A stretch of DNA of 64,000 bases from Catenaria anguillulae PL171 (GCA_002102555.1 MCFL01000067.1:1-64000); one strand, 5' to 3'; positions 1 to 11,628 are shown, counted from the stretch's first letter. Notes: generated by a model from the sequence alone, not told the origin. Numbers and translations: made by a program.

Positions 1-103
1 AAGTATGGCATGCATGGGAACGCCGGTTGGTATGTTGTCCCCTTCTCCTGGCTCGCAATTAGCTCTCGTTTCACGTATTCTGACGACTTGACTGATGCAT
101 CAG

Positions 104-523
104 GAAATGCTCCATATGCACTCGACACTCGCGTCACAAGACCTTGCGCGGCTTGCAGCGCTGTCTGACGTCCAAGCACACCACGTGTCATCCTTGTCAA
201 TGCGGCTGCAGCGTACGCGCACAGAGATTTTGCGATTGGTGACGGGCCGCATGCGCGAGCCGCTGAGTGGGTTGTTGAGCGGACTGGACGATTTGAAGCG
301 CGAGTATTCCAACGAGGGCGCGTTGGAAATGTGTAAGCGGACAGAGCAGGTGGTTGCAGAGGTGGTTGAGCGTGTCACGGAGGTTCTGGATCGAGCGTCG
401 GGCGAGAAAGATTTGCTCACGAGAGTCGATGGTGATCAAGAGGGGTTGGGGGAGGAAGTGAATGCGAGCGGGTTCGTCGATGAGGATGCATCAGTGATGG
501 TTGATGCCGATTCTGTGCAGTAG
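104..523 (+). CDS. 3' end of a gene entering from the left; helical protein of unknown function
   Basis: The last coding exon of a gene that begins before the window. I see a likely intron at 30-103: the donor reads GTATGT, and the acceptor is the CAG at 101-103 with a CTGA-type branch sequence just before it. Bases 1-29 would then be the previous exon. The exon at 104 is open to a TAG at 521-523 and encodes about 139 residues. The first 100 residues are strongly helix-forming and rich in Leu, Arg, Glu and Val with heptad-like spacing, so a coiled coil or helical bundle is likely. The C-terminal 40 residues are acidic (Asp, Glu) and look disordered. There is no signal peptide or membrane segment. 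I do not recognise the family, and a search of the full-length gene would be needed to name it. Confidence 0.45.
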   Translation, partial: EMLHMHSTLASQDLARLAALSDVQAHHVSSLSMRLQRTRTEILRLVTGRMREPLSGLLSGLDDLKREYSNEGALEMCKRTEQVVAEVVERVTEVLDRASGEKDLLTRVDGDQEGLGEEVNASGFVDEDASVMVDADSVQ

Positions 524-1453
524 TCATAATGGATGTTACGTGATCTGTTCTTTCCCATACCATCCTGGCCTAACTTGTGCTTCCTTTTGTGACGTGACTG
601 CGGACATGGTGCATCGTTTCTGGACTCGTTGTGGCGAATTCGACGATCCACGCATTTTCCGGGACAAAAATGGCATGAGCCCGATGCCGCTTGAGTGCCC
701 TGAGCAATGAATGCATACATACAGAACATGATTGGACAGCGGATCCATATCCCAAACCACATTGTGTGCCATCAGGTGCAAGTCCACTCTCGGCGACGAT
801 TCAAGCTCCTGCTGCTCGAGGTTGTCAGTCTACTTTGCACCCTGTGCAACAACAACGTGACTCTAACAACAAGTAGCAGCAGCATCACCAAGCCGCATAG
901 CGTCCACATGGGTCGCAACAATAGCGCAACAATCACCATTGCAAAGTGACAACGTCGCTTATCGTGACGAGTCTCGTGTGCAGTTGCGGGGAAGACGAGG
1001 ATACTTTGACAGCATGTGGGGGCTCGTTGTGTTGATCGATGGATTCGAGGTGCGATGATTTTTCTTCTGGCCCGAGTATCTTCGCTCATTCCAACATGCA
1101 CCGTAACCTGAAGTAGCTTCAAAGTCCATGCCACCGCTTCCCCAGACAATAGCACAGAATGTGGTGTCATTGCACTGCACGCATTGTCAACCAATTCTTG
1201 GCACACGATCCACTTTTAATCCTCGCAGGATTACGCAAAACTTATAGATCTCTTCGCATTAGCTAAGGCTCCAAGCCGAGAGGCACCGACGAACCTTGCG
1301 GGTATTATCTTTAAGCTCAGTAGCAAAGGGTCGAAGGGCAAGAGCGAATACGAGCGGGAAACGGCACGAGTTCATGTCCAGGATATGACGGATAGTGTAA
1401 TTGGAGTGTGTATAAACTTGAACCAAATGAGAATGGATCCAGCAGCCGTCAAA
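524..1453. other. intergenic, no convincing gene
   Basis: Only short open frames with unlikely composition occur here. The stretch holds the shared 3' flanks of the left partial gene (plus strand) and the NME7 gene (minus strand), which converge. I see no RNA gene or mobile element. Confidence 0.5.
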
Positions 1454-3010
1454 TCAAACCAATATGCGAAAGAAGAATTGAGTCTACACGATTCATGAAT
1501 GGTTTAGATCTCATGCGCTCTAGTGTGTTTCACAACTCAGTGCATCGGACAAAGGCATACCTCCAACTCGGCGTCCTCGGCCAAATCCGTGCAATGCACT
1601 GCATTCTTGACCTTGCTCTTGCCATATTTTGCCCTAAAGCTGTACGGGCGAATGACTTGGGCCAACTCGGGATCGTACGGCCCGCACAGTTCACGCAGCT
1701 TTGCACCGCGTTGACGCCTGACGGAGCGCCCAGCTCGATGGCAACCAGTGGGCCGCTCGTGAGCTCGTCAACCATGCGCTTTGAAAAATGCATGTATGTG
1801 CGTCAGCGGCAGATCCGTACAAATCGCCAAGGCGAGGGATGTCCTTGCGTACATTGTACTCCGGAAGCACTCCCTTGTAAATTTCGAGAAAGTCTTCTGC
1901 ATCGGGGCGCATGAGAATGAATGTTTGAATGTCGCGCAGTTGCAGGCCAGACCCTTGAAGATCGCGCAAGATTGGGCCAACGTTGCCTATTGTGCAAGGG
2001 AAGATGAGTGTGGATATTCATCTCATCCATTCGCAATAAACATTGGAACGTGCCATCCAACACCGCATGTGGCCGAATGACCATCAGCGTCTTATTCGCT
2101 CCACCCTTGCCATCTTCCGGCCGCACCCCGGATCCCTCGGGCCGCTCCATAGCAAATGCGGCATTAAAAAGGCTTTCTTCAATCCTCTGCACCAACGGCC
2201 ACTTTTGCTTGACCTTGGCAAGCTCACCCAAAAGATCTGCCGGCGGCACCGCCGCACCGCCCATCGAATCACTTGTCGTTGCCCTCAACACATGTTCTGT
2301 TCCCACAGCCACAATATGCGCCACGGCGGACTTTTCTCCCGCGTCAGCGATTTGTGCTGGAACACCGTTCTTTGGTCGATTCGCGCGCGTCACCATGCGC
2401 AAGTCATGAACGATGGCTGCGCCGGCCCAAAACGAGGCGAGAATGTCACCGAGCTGGTTCATGTGTGGCTCGGGGACGAGCAGGTGCAAGTGATGGACGG
2501 CGGTGCCCATGCGCTGGCGCGTGTATGCGTCTGCGTAGTCGCGCAGGACAAGTTGGCGAGAAAACACAGACACGGTTGTGCCGAGGATGAGGTCGGAAAG
2601 TGGCAGTGATGCGAGTTTGGTGCGACGGAGAAAAGTGCGGCGTTGCTTTGTGTCAAACTGTATGGATGGTAGGTCGGGTGAGCGGGCTACCGTGATGCAG
2701 CAACTTGTCAAAGATCACACACCATTTCCACCGAGTTGTCCTCGGGGTAGAAGAACAAAATGTACTCGCGAATCAACTGTGCATGCGGATCGGCATAATC
2801 GCACACAAATGCAAACCTCTCCTCACTTGGCGTCGTCACGGATCCTTTCAAATTGGGCTGCAGCGGCAGCGACGTGTCGCGATTGTTGCCGGGCGAATCC
2901 AACGACATTCGCGCCATGCCCGCAGCGAGCTTTTCGGATGCCGTCGAGGCTGCTGACGAGGATCGGCCGCCAGAGAGTTGGCGAGAGCCCAGATTGCTTC
3001 GAGACGTCAT
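1454..3010 (-). CDS. NME7: Nucleoside diphosphate kinase 7 homologue (DM10 + two NDK domains), five exons, one frame break
   Basis: Exons on the minus strand: 3010-2723, 2657-2042, 1986-1853, 1778-1561 and 1483-1454; about 428 residues (human NME7 has 376). Residues 60-150 form the DM10 domain: a segment ending FFYPEDNSVEM joins across intron 1 to FDTKQRRTFLRRTK, followed by VFSRQLVLRDYADAY, as in animal NME7. The first NDK domain (about 150-290) is degenerate and lacks a recognisable NxxHGSD active-site motif. The second (about 295-428) has VIRPHAV, YKGVLPEY, LRELCGPYDPE and NAVHCTD, which carries the catalytic His, and ends FFFRILV. NME7 is a known component of the gamma-tubulin ring complex and of ciliary/flagellar microtubules. 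One base seems to be missing at about 1700-1702 in exon 4, where the reading frame changes between the conserved NAVQ and KLRELC. Introns 2 (GTTTAT donor) and 3 are less certain than the others. Confidence 0.85.
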
Positions 3011-3745
3011 GGATTTAATTGTTATTTTCAGTGCCCTTGATGCTGGCTGCATTGTCAAAGAAGTGGACGTGAGAACGCAATCATGTTGCAGACTTGAACT
3101 CGTGAACACTCGAACGCGAACCAAGGAACACAGCCAGTATAACAAAAGTAGCCAATGCTCTCACGCGATCATGGAATCCTCTAGTCTATATTGGATCCGG
3201 AGGCTCGATGGCTTATGTAGAATGAGGGAATGTGCACAACAGTGGATTGAAGCGATAATTGACTACTTTAACTTCACACAAAATGGCTCTGGCACAATCA
3301 CGTCTGGTGATGGCAAATGATGATTAGCTTGGGTATTGCCGCTGCGATTGAAAATGCACAACCCCCTCAATTGCAGACTGGAGATTGCATCGCCATCGAG
3401 CCCGCTCATCGACGTCGTCGCGCTCATCCATCATGTGTGGTCCGACTGCAGACTCCCTCTCTCACTTCAACTTCCCACGACCTTCCCTGACAGCAAAATG
3501 ATGTTCAAGAACGTGGGCTAACATACATGAAAATGTACACAGCTTACATGAAAGCTAAACATGAATACAATGACTGTTCCGACACTATTTCATCAACCCA
3601 ATGTCTTCCATCCTCCTCACCTGAACGGCTACATGTGATCCACATCGGTCGCATTCGCCCACAGCGCCTGAACGACTGCCCGGACATCGCGAGCCATGGA
3701 CTCAAGTCGTGTCCGCGAGATTGACAAGGCGGTCCAAGCGGGCAC
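3011..3745. other. intergenic, upstream of NME7
   Basis: This is the 5' flank of the minus-strand NME7 gene. Open frames here are short and have no coding character. I see no RNA gene or repeat. Confidence 0.4.
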
Positions 3746-4641
3746 TCATTGGGCCGGCTGCTGCACAATCATCCTTGCCCAGAACTTGAAGATGATGTCG
3801 TTGTCGGCGCAGTCGTAAATCCACCCGTAATGAGCCTTGAGCTTAGAGTAAGCGGTGTCAGTGGCGGGCGGGTTGTGGACGTTGCCGAGTTGGCGGACCG
3901 CGCGCAAGTCGGCCTCTGACACAATGTCGGTTCCATGTGCGAGAACATTGACGCTGAGCTCGCCTGAATGAGCAAGCCAGTGCTGGATGTTGGCGGAAGT
4001 GACAGGGCGAATTCCGATCCTCACTACAACAACGGGTTTCAGTGTGTGAGTGGCAATGGCGGAAATCGGTTGGGCAAACGCAAGAGATTCGTACTCACGC
4101 TGTAAGGTGACGGCAAAGCAAACGTGGGGCCATCACCACCATGCACAAAGCGGAAGTGCAGATGGGCGTGTCCTGGTGCGTCTTGGGTTGGTGGAGCAAG
4201 CAATTGCCAGCCGCCAAGAGGAAGCTTGACGACGGAGCGAACGATGTGGCCGCCAAACTGGGAAAGGAGCATGTCCACGAACGACGAGATATCGGTACAG
4301 TAGAGTCGGAAAATGCCTTTGTCGAGCGGGACACCAAGAACGGCGGGTTGGCGAGCAAAGTCCTTGACGAACTAACGTACGACGATTTCGGAACCGCCGT
4401 CCAGTGTAAAACTGATGGAATGGGACAGTTGGTGGGTGGTCATACTGGGCAGTGGATGCCAACACAGGTCGAGTGTCAAACTGGCGATACGAGGCGTGGC
4501 CGCTGCGACCCTTTTGAAAGCCTTCACAGCCTGTAGCTTTTCCGGCTCCGAAGGCATGGTCATCGGCGATCCGGGCCCTTGTAAGCGATGATGCCCGAGT
4601 GAATTTGACGGGCACTGTTGCGATCGAGCGTGCGAGTCCAT
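3746..4641 (-). other. Unresolved minus-strand coding remnants
   Basis: Three protein-like blocks lie in order on the minus strand: 4641-4375, 4371-4085 (the same frame as the first, interrupted by a TAG at 4372-4374), and 4020-3746, which ends in a stop. Between the last two is a good candidate intron at 4084-4025 (donor GTGAGTACG, acceptor TTGTAG), but the phases on its two sides do not match. The composition looks like real protein, with segments such as GGHIVRSVVKLPLGGWQLL and IYDCADNDIIFKFWARMI. I do not recognise a family. It could be a gene with a sequencing error, a decaying gene, or cargo or debris attached to the adjacent transposase fragment. A leucine-rich F-box-type protein is only a guess. 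Confidence 0.3.
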
Positions 4642-4730
4642 TCGGCGTTCCAGCGTCTATGTAGCTTACACGGGAGGGAAGTAAATTGAGTAAATGAGCT
4701 TCGTGGCAGCGTGAGTGCAAAGAAACACAC

Positions 4731-5151
4731 CTTGCGAGAAAACCCAGCTTCTGACAGAATGGTCCAAAGGTGACCTTGGCTGATAGTTAAGCCAAACCGC
4801 TTCTCAAACGCGGCGCATGCTTCGTCAATGAAGGAGCGGGTAATCCATGTAGTAGGCCTTGATCCAATCGCGCTGATCCTGCTGGGTAAACTTGCGATTC
4901 TTCGGGTATTGATGAATGCGACCGCTCAAGCGATCCGTCTCCCACCGCTTGACCCACCGAGAAACCGTGCTGTGGGCCTTGCCGGGCATCCGAGCAATGT
5001 AGCGGCAAGACTTACGGTTTTCTTAAACGCCGTACAGTGCATGCTTGATGACTTCGGGGGTAGCGTGCTTGTTCTCAACGGCGTCCTTGATCTCGTCACC
5101 ACCCGGGACGTCCGACGTCGGTGCAGCAGCCGGCCCCTCGGCGGGTGGATT
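4731..5151 (-). pseudogene. Broken Tc1/mariner-type transposase, N-terminal helix-turn-helix part
   Basis: On the minus strand the sequence encodes a DNA-binding helix-turn-helix segment of the kind found at the start of Tc1/mariner (DDE_3) transposases: RYIARMPGKAHSTVSRWVKR, then RKFTQQDQRDWIKAYYMDYP, then FEKRFGLTISQGHLWTILSE followed by AGFSRK. An in-frame TAA sits just before the first block, and a one-base frame change separates the second block from the third. I cannot find the DDE catalytic half downstream, and no terminal inverted repeats were seen. It is best read as a dead, truncated element. The 3746-4641 remnants may or may not belong to it. Confidence 0.55.
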
Positions 5152-5789
5152 TAATTCAGAATCGGTTGATGAATTGCATGGGGTATTTTGTGTTTAACTG
5201 GCATGGAGCAGTGTACTGCAATCGGGACTGCAATCGCGAATTGCAGCGGCGGTCACTCATGGGTGATGTTGCAAAAAACGGAATGCGTTCGATGACCGGA
5301 TTCACATTCATTGACAATGAGAGGGGTGAAGGGAGACGGAGAAGTAGCAGAAAGCGAGCTTGTGAGGCGAAAACATAGGAAAGAGTCAAGAAAGAAACGA
5401 TGAAATCCGGCGCATATACAAGTAGGAAGCCATGGAGAACCGCAGACGTGGGAACAAATGTCGAGTGGAGAAGGAGTGGGAAGGCAATCGTTTGGGCGGT
5501 AATGGACAGGCACAAGGGTGTAGCAGCCACGGGTGACTTCCTTGAGATTGAAGATGCGAGACTGCTGAGAGAAGACAACTCATGTTAATACTTACGCGAA
5601 GGGAAAATGAGTTCTGAATGGCATGGACGGCAATCACGTGAGCACATGTGAGAGACAAAGCATTCTCACTACATGTGTCATGAATTCCTAACCCGCACCC
5701 ACACGACCACTGGTGAAATATCGCCCCACCAGAGAGTTCCATGCACACAGCCCCCATAACCGCACCTTCGACTCCCAGCAACTCCAGCA
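5152..5789. other. intergenic
   Basis: AT-richer spacer between the transposase remnant and the small gene at 5790. No coding pattern, RNA gene or repeat seen. Confidence 0.4.
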
Positions 5790-6076
5790 ATGGCCTCGCA
5801 CGTCCGCTACTTTTCGCCCACCGACGACATCCAAGTCCTGGGCTCCAAGCCCCTCGACATGGAAAAGGCTGTTGCCATGCTCAAATCATTTGTCGACATT
5901 GAGGCTGCCACGCTCAATGTACCTTCGTTCCCACCCTCGTCAAGCGGCGTTCAACAACAAACTGACCATTCCCTCCACGCACGCAGGTGCCCAACGAAAC
6001 CGTGTACCAGCTCAAGCAAGTGCTTGCCGGACTCACGGGCGACGAATCCGCGGCGCCGAGCGACGATCAGCAGTAG
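5790..6076 (+). CDS. Small 72-residue protein, two exons, family unknown
   Basis: Exon 1 is 5790-5918, from ATG and ending in phase 0. Exon 2 is 5987-6076, ending in TAG. The intron 5919-5986 has donor GTACCT, a clear CTGAC branch point (AACTGACC) and acceptor CGCAG, which is the strongest evidence that the gene is real. The protein is acidic to neutral and probably helical, with MEKAVAMLKSFVDIEAATLN across the middle and VYQLKQVLAGLTG near the end, finishing in a short disordered tail. There is no signal peptide or membrane helix. Its size and helical make-up recall small subunits of larger complexes, but I do not recognise the family. Confidence 0.6.
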
Positions 6077-6170
6077 CCTATGTTGGGATTCTTGTTCCAA
6101 AAGCTCTTTTTCACATGTATATACCAATTCCATGCCGATTTCCCGACTTTGCATACGCACGCGCAGCATC

Positions 6171-7644
6171 TCACTCGCGATTCTTTCCCGGATTCCACCG
6201 CCCAACCTCAACGCACCGTACCTCAGTGCCCTTGATTTGCGGTACTACCGCGTCGCTACCAGCTGGTAGCGCCGACAAGCTGCCCTTTGGAATCGTTCCA
6301 GCTTGTGCTTTGCGCATTGCAGAACCATCCGCGGTTTTCTCCGGCGTCCCAGGTGCAAACAGCGACAGGACAATGGCGTACCATATGAATGAGACGAGGT
6401 ACACGGGGAACGTGACGAGCGACGCAAGCGGCATGTGCGTCCGCGAGGATGGCTCGAGTTTGCGGGTTTGTGCTGGTGTAGGCAAGGTCACGTAGCACAG
6501 CAACAGTTTCTGGGGTTCGGTCGGTGCACAGTCAGTGAGAGAACCCGTGTGAGCGGGACAGTAAGGCCACTGGTCGAACCTTTTTGGCTTGACCGACAAC
6601 CCGTTGAGCTGTCTTAACCACCTGGCGCCGCCGTCGGGAAGGGGAAGCGCGCCACCGTGGCGCTTGTTGGCGCCCGAAGCGGTGGGAACAACAACCACAG
6701 CGTACTTTGAATGCCCAAACTGCGGGCCCTTGGCGTACAATACTGTGACGGGAACAAGTGTGAGCTGCCGCCCTGCACAGGTGCAATTAATCAGTGAATA
6801 GCAGCGTACGCAAATCCACGCCAAACTTTGCCCCACACCTCACTGCCCATCCAGCTTGCCGAAACGTGGCATATGCCGCATACCGAACCTGTTTGTGGGC
6901 GAGTCGCCGTACCCTAGCTTGTGCCACAAGTGCGGTGCGGACGCAACGGGCTCGGGCTCGTCATCGAATCGGATGGCGAGGCGGTTGTGGGATGCGAGAA
7001 AGATACATTCGTCGGGCATTAGAACCATTGGCTCAGTGATAGTGCTCATGTCAACTTGACTTGCGAGCGCTTGGGCGTTCATCTAGTCGGCAACAAAACC
7101 ATTAGCAAGAAATGGGCATGAGCGACAGATAACGCAAATGGTACCCTGGTAACCGCTGTCGCATTCAACAAACCCGAGTCCCCCTCCTGCTCTTCTTCGT
7201 CATGTCCTCGCCCACCTCAGCATAGACCCCATTCCTCCCACGCGTCTTCCTCGCAGCCCTCTCTTGTTTGCGCTCCCGCGCCACATCCTCCACATGTTCC
7301 AACTCATCACTTTGCTCACCCACCAACTTTTCCGTGCGCTCCCTCCACGTCGGCTCGCTGCGGCTCCACGCACCAGAACCAAACGCTCCACCGTTCCATG
7401 CCACCCGCTGGTCGTGTGCGTCAAACACCTCGATGCGCGAGCCACCAAAGAGTGCGCGCGCACGAATCAGTCGCGCGGGAAGCGAAGCCAGGTCGGGTTT
7501 CGGTCCACGTTGCCGGCGAGATGGCCGTTGGCGGGATGGTGGCGGCGGAGAAGGCGCGGATGGTTGATCGGCTTGGACGGGCTGGGCAGTGGGCAAAGAT
7601 GCGTCGGATGGCGTTGAGGTGGGTGGTGTTGTCTCAGCAGGCAA
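6171..7644 (-). CDS. Unresolved multi-exon gene, C-terminal membrane anchor
   Basis: Three to four minus-strand exons read as one tentative gene, although two adjacent genes are possible. The upstream exon (about 7644-7142) encodes a Pro/Ser-rich segment, then PARLIRARALFGGSRIEVFD, then a basic charged helix. No ATG opens it, so its start is unresolved. A good intron (7141-7083, GTACCA to GACTAG) leads to an exon with MSTITEPMVLMPDECIFLAS (ATG at 7049, or 7082). Then intron 6843-about 6775, an exon with VTVLYAKGPQFGHSKYAVVV, an intron with a TCACTGACT branch point, and a last exon with one transmembrane helix (VTFPVYLVSFIWYAIVLSLF) ending at 6171. The frame does not carry through two of these junctions. 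One lies beside a five-T run at 6581-6585, as expected for an undercalled homopolymer. The family is not recognised. Confidence 0.4.
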
Positions 7645-7772
7645 GGTCGTGATTCACGTCCGCTCCGGTTGAGGAAGCATCAGCGGGCTTTGGCGAATCG
7701 ATGGGCTTTGAGAATCAACCGGCTTGGGCCAATCATGAGCAGGGGTTGGCGAAACGACAGCGGGCAAAGAAA

Positions 7773-9870
7773 TCACGGAGCCGGCTTGGGCTCGCCACTC
7801 TTCGGTCCCGTTACCTTCGGTTTACCGGCGCCCGCAGCAGACTTCAATTGATTCAGCAAGGGCACGAGACTCGGACACGTCTTTGCCACCACTCGGCCAT
7901 GGACTCAATCGACTCCCACGACATGTTGACATACCTCTTGTCGCCCGCAACCAGCTTGTTCCGGTCCGCAACTCGCCACGCACCGCGTCAATCAAGTGCA
8001 CAATCCACTCGGCCACCATGATCTTGGGAATTTGTCGGCGGCTCCCTCGCGGCCCCATTTCGCAACGGCGGCAAGTTCGATTTGCAGGTAGACTTGGGCG
8101 AGGTTGATGCCAATGCGTTCGAGGTCGGGCGCGCGCAGGATGCATTGCGAGGTTTGCTTGAGCTCGTGTTGGCGGTTGAGGAGGTTGGTCTGCGACATCA
8201 AGAACTGGTTGTGAGCATCATTTTTTTTTTCGAAGAGGATCGTTTCCAATGCAGATGACGTATGTACAGCAAGCATATACTTGTACCCGGCGTTTCCCGC
8301 CGTAAACACCTCACGGCCAAACTCGTCCTCAGCCACCTGCCCGTCACCATACTCGTTGCGAAGCAGCACGTGAATGCGTTTGATTTCCGAGAGTGCGATG
8401 TTCAAGTCTTGCAACGATTTCATGAGCTCTTGGTACTCGCTGGAACCGGCGGCAGGCAATGGGATGGCCGGCTTGGCGTTGACTTGAGCATGGATGCGGT
8501 CACGTTGTTCGTTCGAGACGATAGGCGGGAGTGCAGGCGGCGGCGGAAAGGTATGCCAGCGAATGGTTGCGGTTGTTGCATCGCCACGAACCAGGCGGAC
8601 GGGAGCAATGGCGGGCGACGGTTGCTGGTGCAGTTGCTGGCGCGAGAGCATCTGTTGTTGCGAGCTGGGTGTCGTCGCATGAGACGGGGTCGGTGCTCTG
8701 GGTTCCACTGCCGGTGCAATTGCGGGAGTAGGCGCCGTAGCCACTGGTTCCACGATCGGCGCAGATGCCGGTGACCGCCCAAGTCCTTGAGCGCTCGGCA
8801 ACAATACTGCTCCAATATGCTGCGCCGCCGCCATTGGCTTTGTGACGTACCGAATGCTCCCAGCAGGCAACACAGTGGCCTCGTCCACCATGCTGCCCCG
8901 CATTAAATCCAGGATCTGCACAATCCACGCCGCAAACGAAACCACCGGCAGCTTGGTTGCTGCCATCTCTTGGCCCCATTTGGTTACTGCGGCACGCTCG
9001 ATCTGCATGTACAACGGACCAACGACCGCAGCGAGACGTTGCAAGTCGTCCAAGGGTAAAAGACATTGGTTTGAGGAAAAGAGATCGACTTGGCGTTCGA
9101 GAACTTGAGTCTGTCGATGTGATCGGTATGTAGCAATTGTGGGACACGGAAAGCAAGCGTGGAATCGTGTAACGTACGGTCATTTCCAGCCGCCTTGCGA
9201 CATGGTCGGGCTTGGTAAAGTGTGCCTGAAACTCTGCCTGTTTCTTTTGCCCGGACCCGTACGCGGCCTGCATATCGCACAGCATGCGCTTGATTTCGTT
9301 CACGGCCGCAAGCATTTCAAGCGACCGCGCCTCCACGTCTTCGCGGGCGATTGTCCCTTCGGCAGGCAATTCGTGGACTGTGCTTGAGAGCACATGCTCC
9401 CGAATCGAGTCAAGGTCCTTGCTTGAGACAAATGACTGCGATTGCCAGTCGGGTACATTCGGGAAGCCTGCAAGCGCCTCGGCCATGGCGCTGGAAGATA
9501 TCGTGGGCGTTGACAACGAATCCGCCTGATCTTGGCCATGGATCAGTGGCTGCGATGCGGTATTTCGTGCGTCGGATATTGCCTGTGTGATTTTTTCCTG
9601 CAAGATGCTGCTATACTTGCGCCAATCGCCGCCCGAGAGCTCATACGTCTGGTTCTCGAACGTTTGAGCCCGTACCGAGCCATCCGGATCAGAATCGGCC
9701 TGGCCTTGGCCCGCATTGTCATTGTTGCGAGCATTGTGAGGGACAAGCGCCGCAGCGAGAACCCGGCGGCATTCGGCACGGAACTTGTCGCTAACGTGAT
9801 TGGGCTCTGAGGCTTCCCAAGTGTCTGGCGCGCCAACGGCACCCAAGGGACGGAGGGCGCTGCCGGACAT
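7773..9870 (-). CDS. Med15/Gal11-like transcription coactivator paralogue with two copies of a conserved module
   Basis: Exons 9870-9178 and 9110-8268 join cleanly, followed by a C-terminal exon from 8189 whose frame is broken. The start MSGSALRPLG aligns with that of the Gln-rich gene at 15.4 kb. The N-terminal helical unit (FRAECRRVLAAAL, then YSSILQEKI) resembles the start of fungal Med15. Next comes a module seen twice here and once in the 15.4 kb gene: a helical pair (LPAEG, EIKRMLCDMQAAYGSGQ), an intron at the same place, then Q-C-I/L-L followed by Y-x-Q-I-E-x-A-A-V-x-K-W-G and a WIV..LD..R helix. One base is missing near 8025 (before KIMVAEWIVHLIDAVRGE) and another near 7970. The final exon is probably 7841-7773 (ending KPKVTGPKSGEPKPAP). 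There is no long polyQ. Mediator tail is the best guess; other Gln-rich coactivators are possible. Confidence 0.5.
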
Positions 9871-10269
9871 GATTCGGGGGAGGAGCTGGATCGAGTCTTG
9901 GGCGAGGAATGCGTTGAGTTGATTTGGCGTTTCGCATGGATCATGGAAATATATGTAGCATGACGAAAACTTATGGTACATATATGTAGTGGTTTTGACT
10001 GGTGATGGACTCTCATAAAAAGTCCAGCAGCAGGCACTCCGACGCGAGACGGCGGCAGCCAGAAGGCCAGCCAAGATAAAAATACGTTGAGCAAACAGAT
10101 GATTTGGTACGGAAAATATAGTATTCTTATCGTACAAGGTGAGAATGAAATGACAGCGAGGGAAATCGTAGATTGCCGACGCTGACCGCGCAAGAGGAGT
10201 CCAAAATGAATGTGCAAGCAGCCAAACCTCGCAGACTCAAGAATGCCTTTGCGTCTTTGCGAGTCTCAA

Positions 10270-11628
10270 TCATAGCAGATCCGCCTGATATGTCCAGTAT
10301 TGTTAGTTTGACTTAGTGACCTGTCGGACCAAGCAACCACACACGGCCGTACAGGAGCAAGCATACCTTTGCCAAATTCAGCTTGATAATCACCCCTTGC
10401 ACAATCTTCAATACCGTCTTGATCTGACTTGTACTCGTCGCCCACGTAAAGTGAATGTACACTTTGCGCTTCTTGTCCTCGATCGCCAATGCAAACTTGC
10501 GCGCAAAATACGTGCACACCTCCTCATACTCTTGTGTGGCACTGCCCGTGTAATCGGGAAACGTGGATTTCACTTGAATGCCGCGGTCAAGCTTTTGCTT
10601 GAGCACGTCAATCTTGTTCAAGAAGAGCACAAATGCCGGTTTGGCCATGAGCGGATGGTTGATCACGGTTTCAAACACCATGAGTGAGTCGTGTAATCGG
10701 GTGATGGTCGGGTCTTCGGGCAGCGGCTGGTCGAATTGCGAGATGGCAGACACGTAAATGACTGCCGTGCAGAAATCGAAAAACGGCATCCACGCTTGGC
10801 GCTTGCCATGTGCTCCATTGACGTCGTAGATTTTGAACCGGAAGCCGTCAATTGTGAGCCGCGTTTCCGTGATGGTGGATGTGGGCAGGCGCGCGAGCAA
10901 GATGTGTTCGTTGGTGGGAACAAATGTGGGCGAGAGGATGGTGGCAGAGTCCTGAAGCAAGCGCGGAGCAGAGTCGAGCAGGTAGTATTTGGCACCGTTG
11001 CCAATGGTGGTTTGCACGCTTGGGTCAGCCAGAAGGGTGTTGATGAGGTCAACGAGGTCGGGCGGCGGAGCGAGGACATTGTCCCGAAGTGGTCCGAGGA
11101 TGCCAAGCAGCGTTTCTGCAGCGCTCTGTAAAATTTTGGAGGAGGTTGAGCACCGAGGATCGCAAAAGACTTGTGGGCCAAACGTGGGAACGTACAGATG
11201 CGGCTGCGCTTTGAAAGCCCGTACTATGCCGCCCAACATTGCCTAGAATCTTTTCCAGTGAATCAAACAAGTTTGTCCTCAGTACGCCTGCCCAGGCCTG
11301 TGCGTCCATCATGCCTGCCCCAAGTCTCGTATCGCCATTAACAGCCGCGGTTGCCGACTCGAGTACTTTACCCTTCTGATCTTTGTCGACGATATTTCCA
11401 TTGTGAATCAGCTTCATTTGCTTCCTACAAGGGTTCAATCTTCCTCAATGTCAAAGCGCAACGCTGGAAACTTTACGGCACGAGAATGCAAACGTACAAG
11501 CAAGTGCTCTTGCCACTTTCCGCCGTGCCCAAAAACAACAACCGAATACACTCTTCCTCGCGCTTTCTCTCCTCCTTTAACTGCCGGTCGATGTCCGCAG
11601 ACACCTTGCGGGCCTGGCGCGCGCTCAT
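10270..11628 (-). CDS. Divergent heterotrimeric G protein alpha subunit, catalytic Gln replaced
   Basis: Exons 11628-11498, 11424-11196, 11125-10367 and 10284-10270 splice without any frame problem into 377 residues. P-loop G34-T-A-E-S-G-K-S-T42 (usual GAGESGKST); KQMKLIHNG follows across intron 1. The helical domain spans about 60-190. The switch I arginine is kept (R199 in LLARLPTSTITET). The G3 motif is D221-V-N-G-A225 where DVGGQ is expected, so the catalytic Gln is Ala. NKID (290-293) keeps guanine specificity, and TCAT is TWAT (347-350). There is no MGxxxS myristoylation start and no Cys in the first 25 residues, so membrane attachment must differ. By analogy with Gln mutants of other G-alphas, intrinsic GTP hydrolysis should be weak; that is inference. 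The gene is full length for the family (about 350-380) and not obviously decayed. Confidence 0.85.

Noticed and set aside
772-1206. 144-codon minus-strand open frame with a hydrophobic stretch
   Set aside because: No start context, no splice partners and amino-acid use unlike the real genes; treated as chance.
10021-10137. Upstream extension of the Med15-like gene at 9870
   Set aside because: The frame is open but AT-rich with no similarity to the start of the paralogous gene, which begins at a Met matching the one at 9870.
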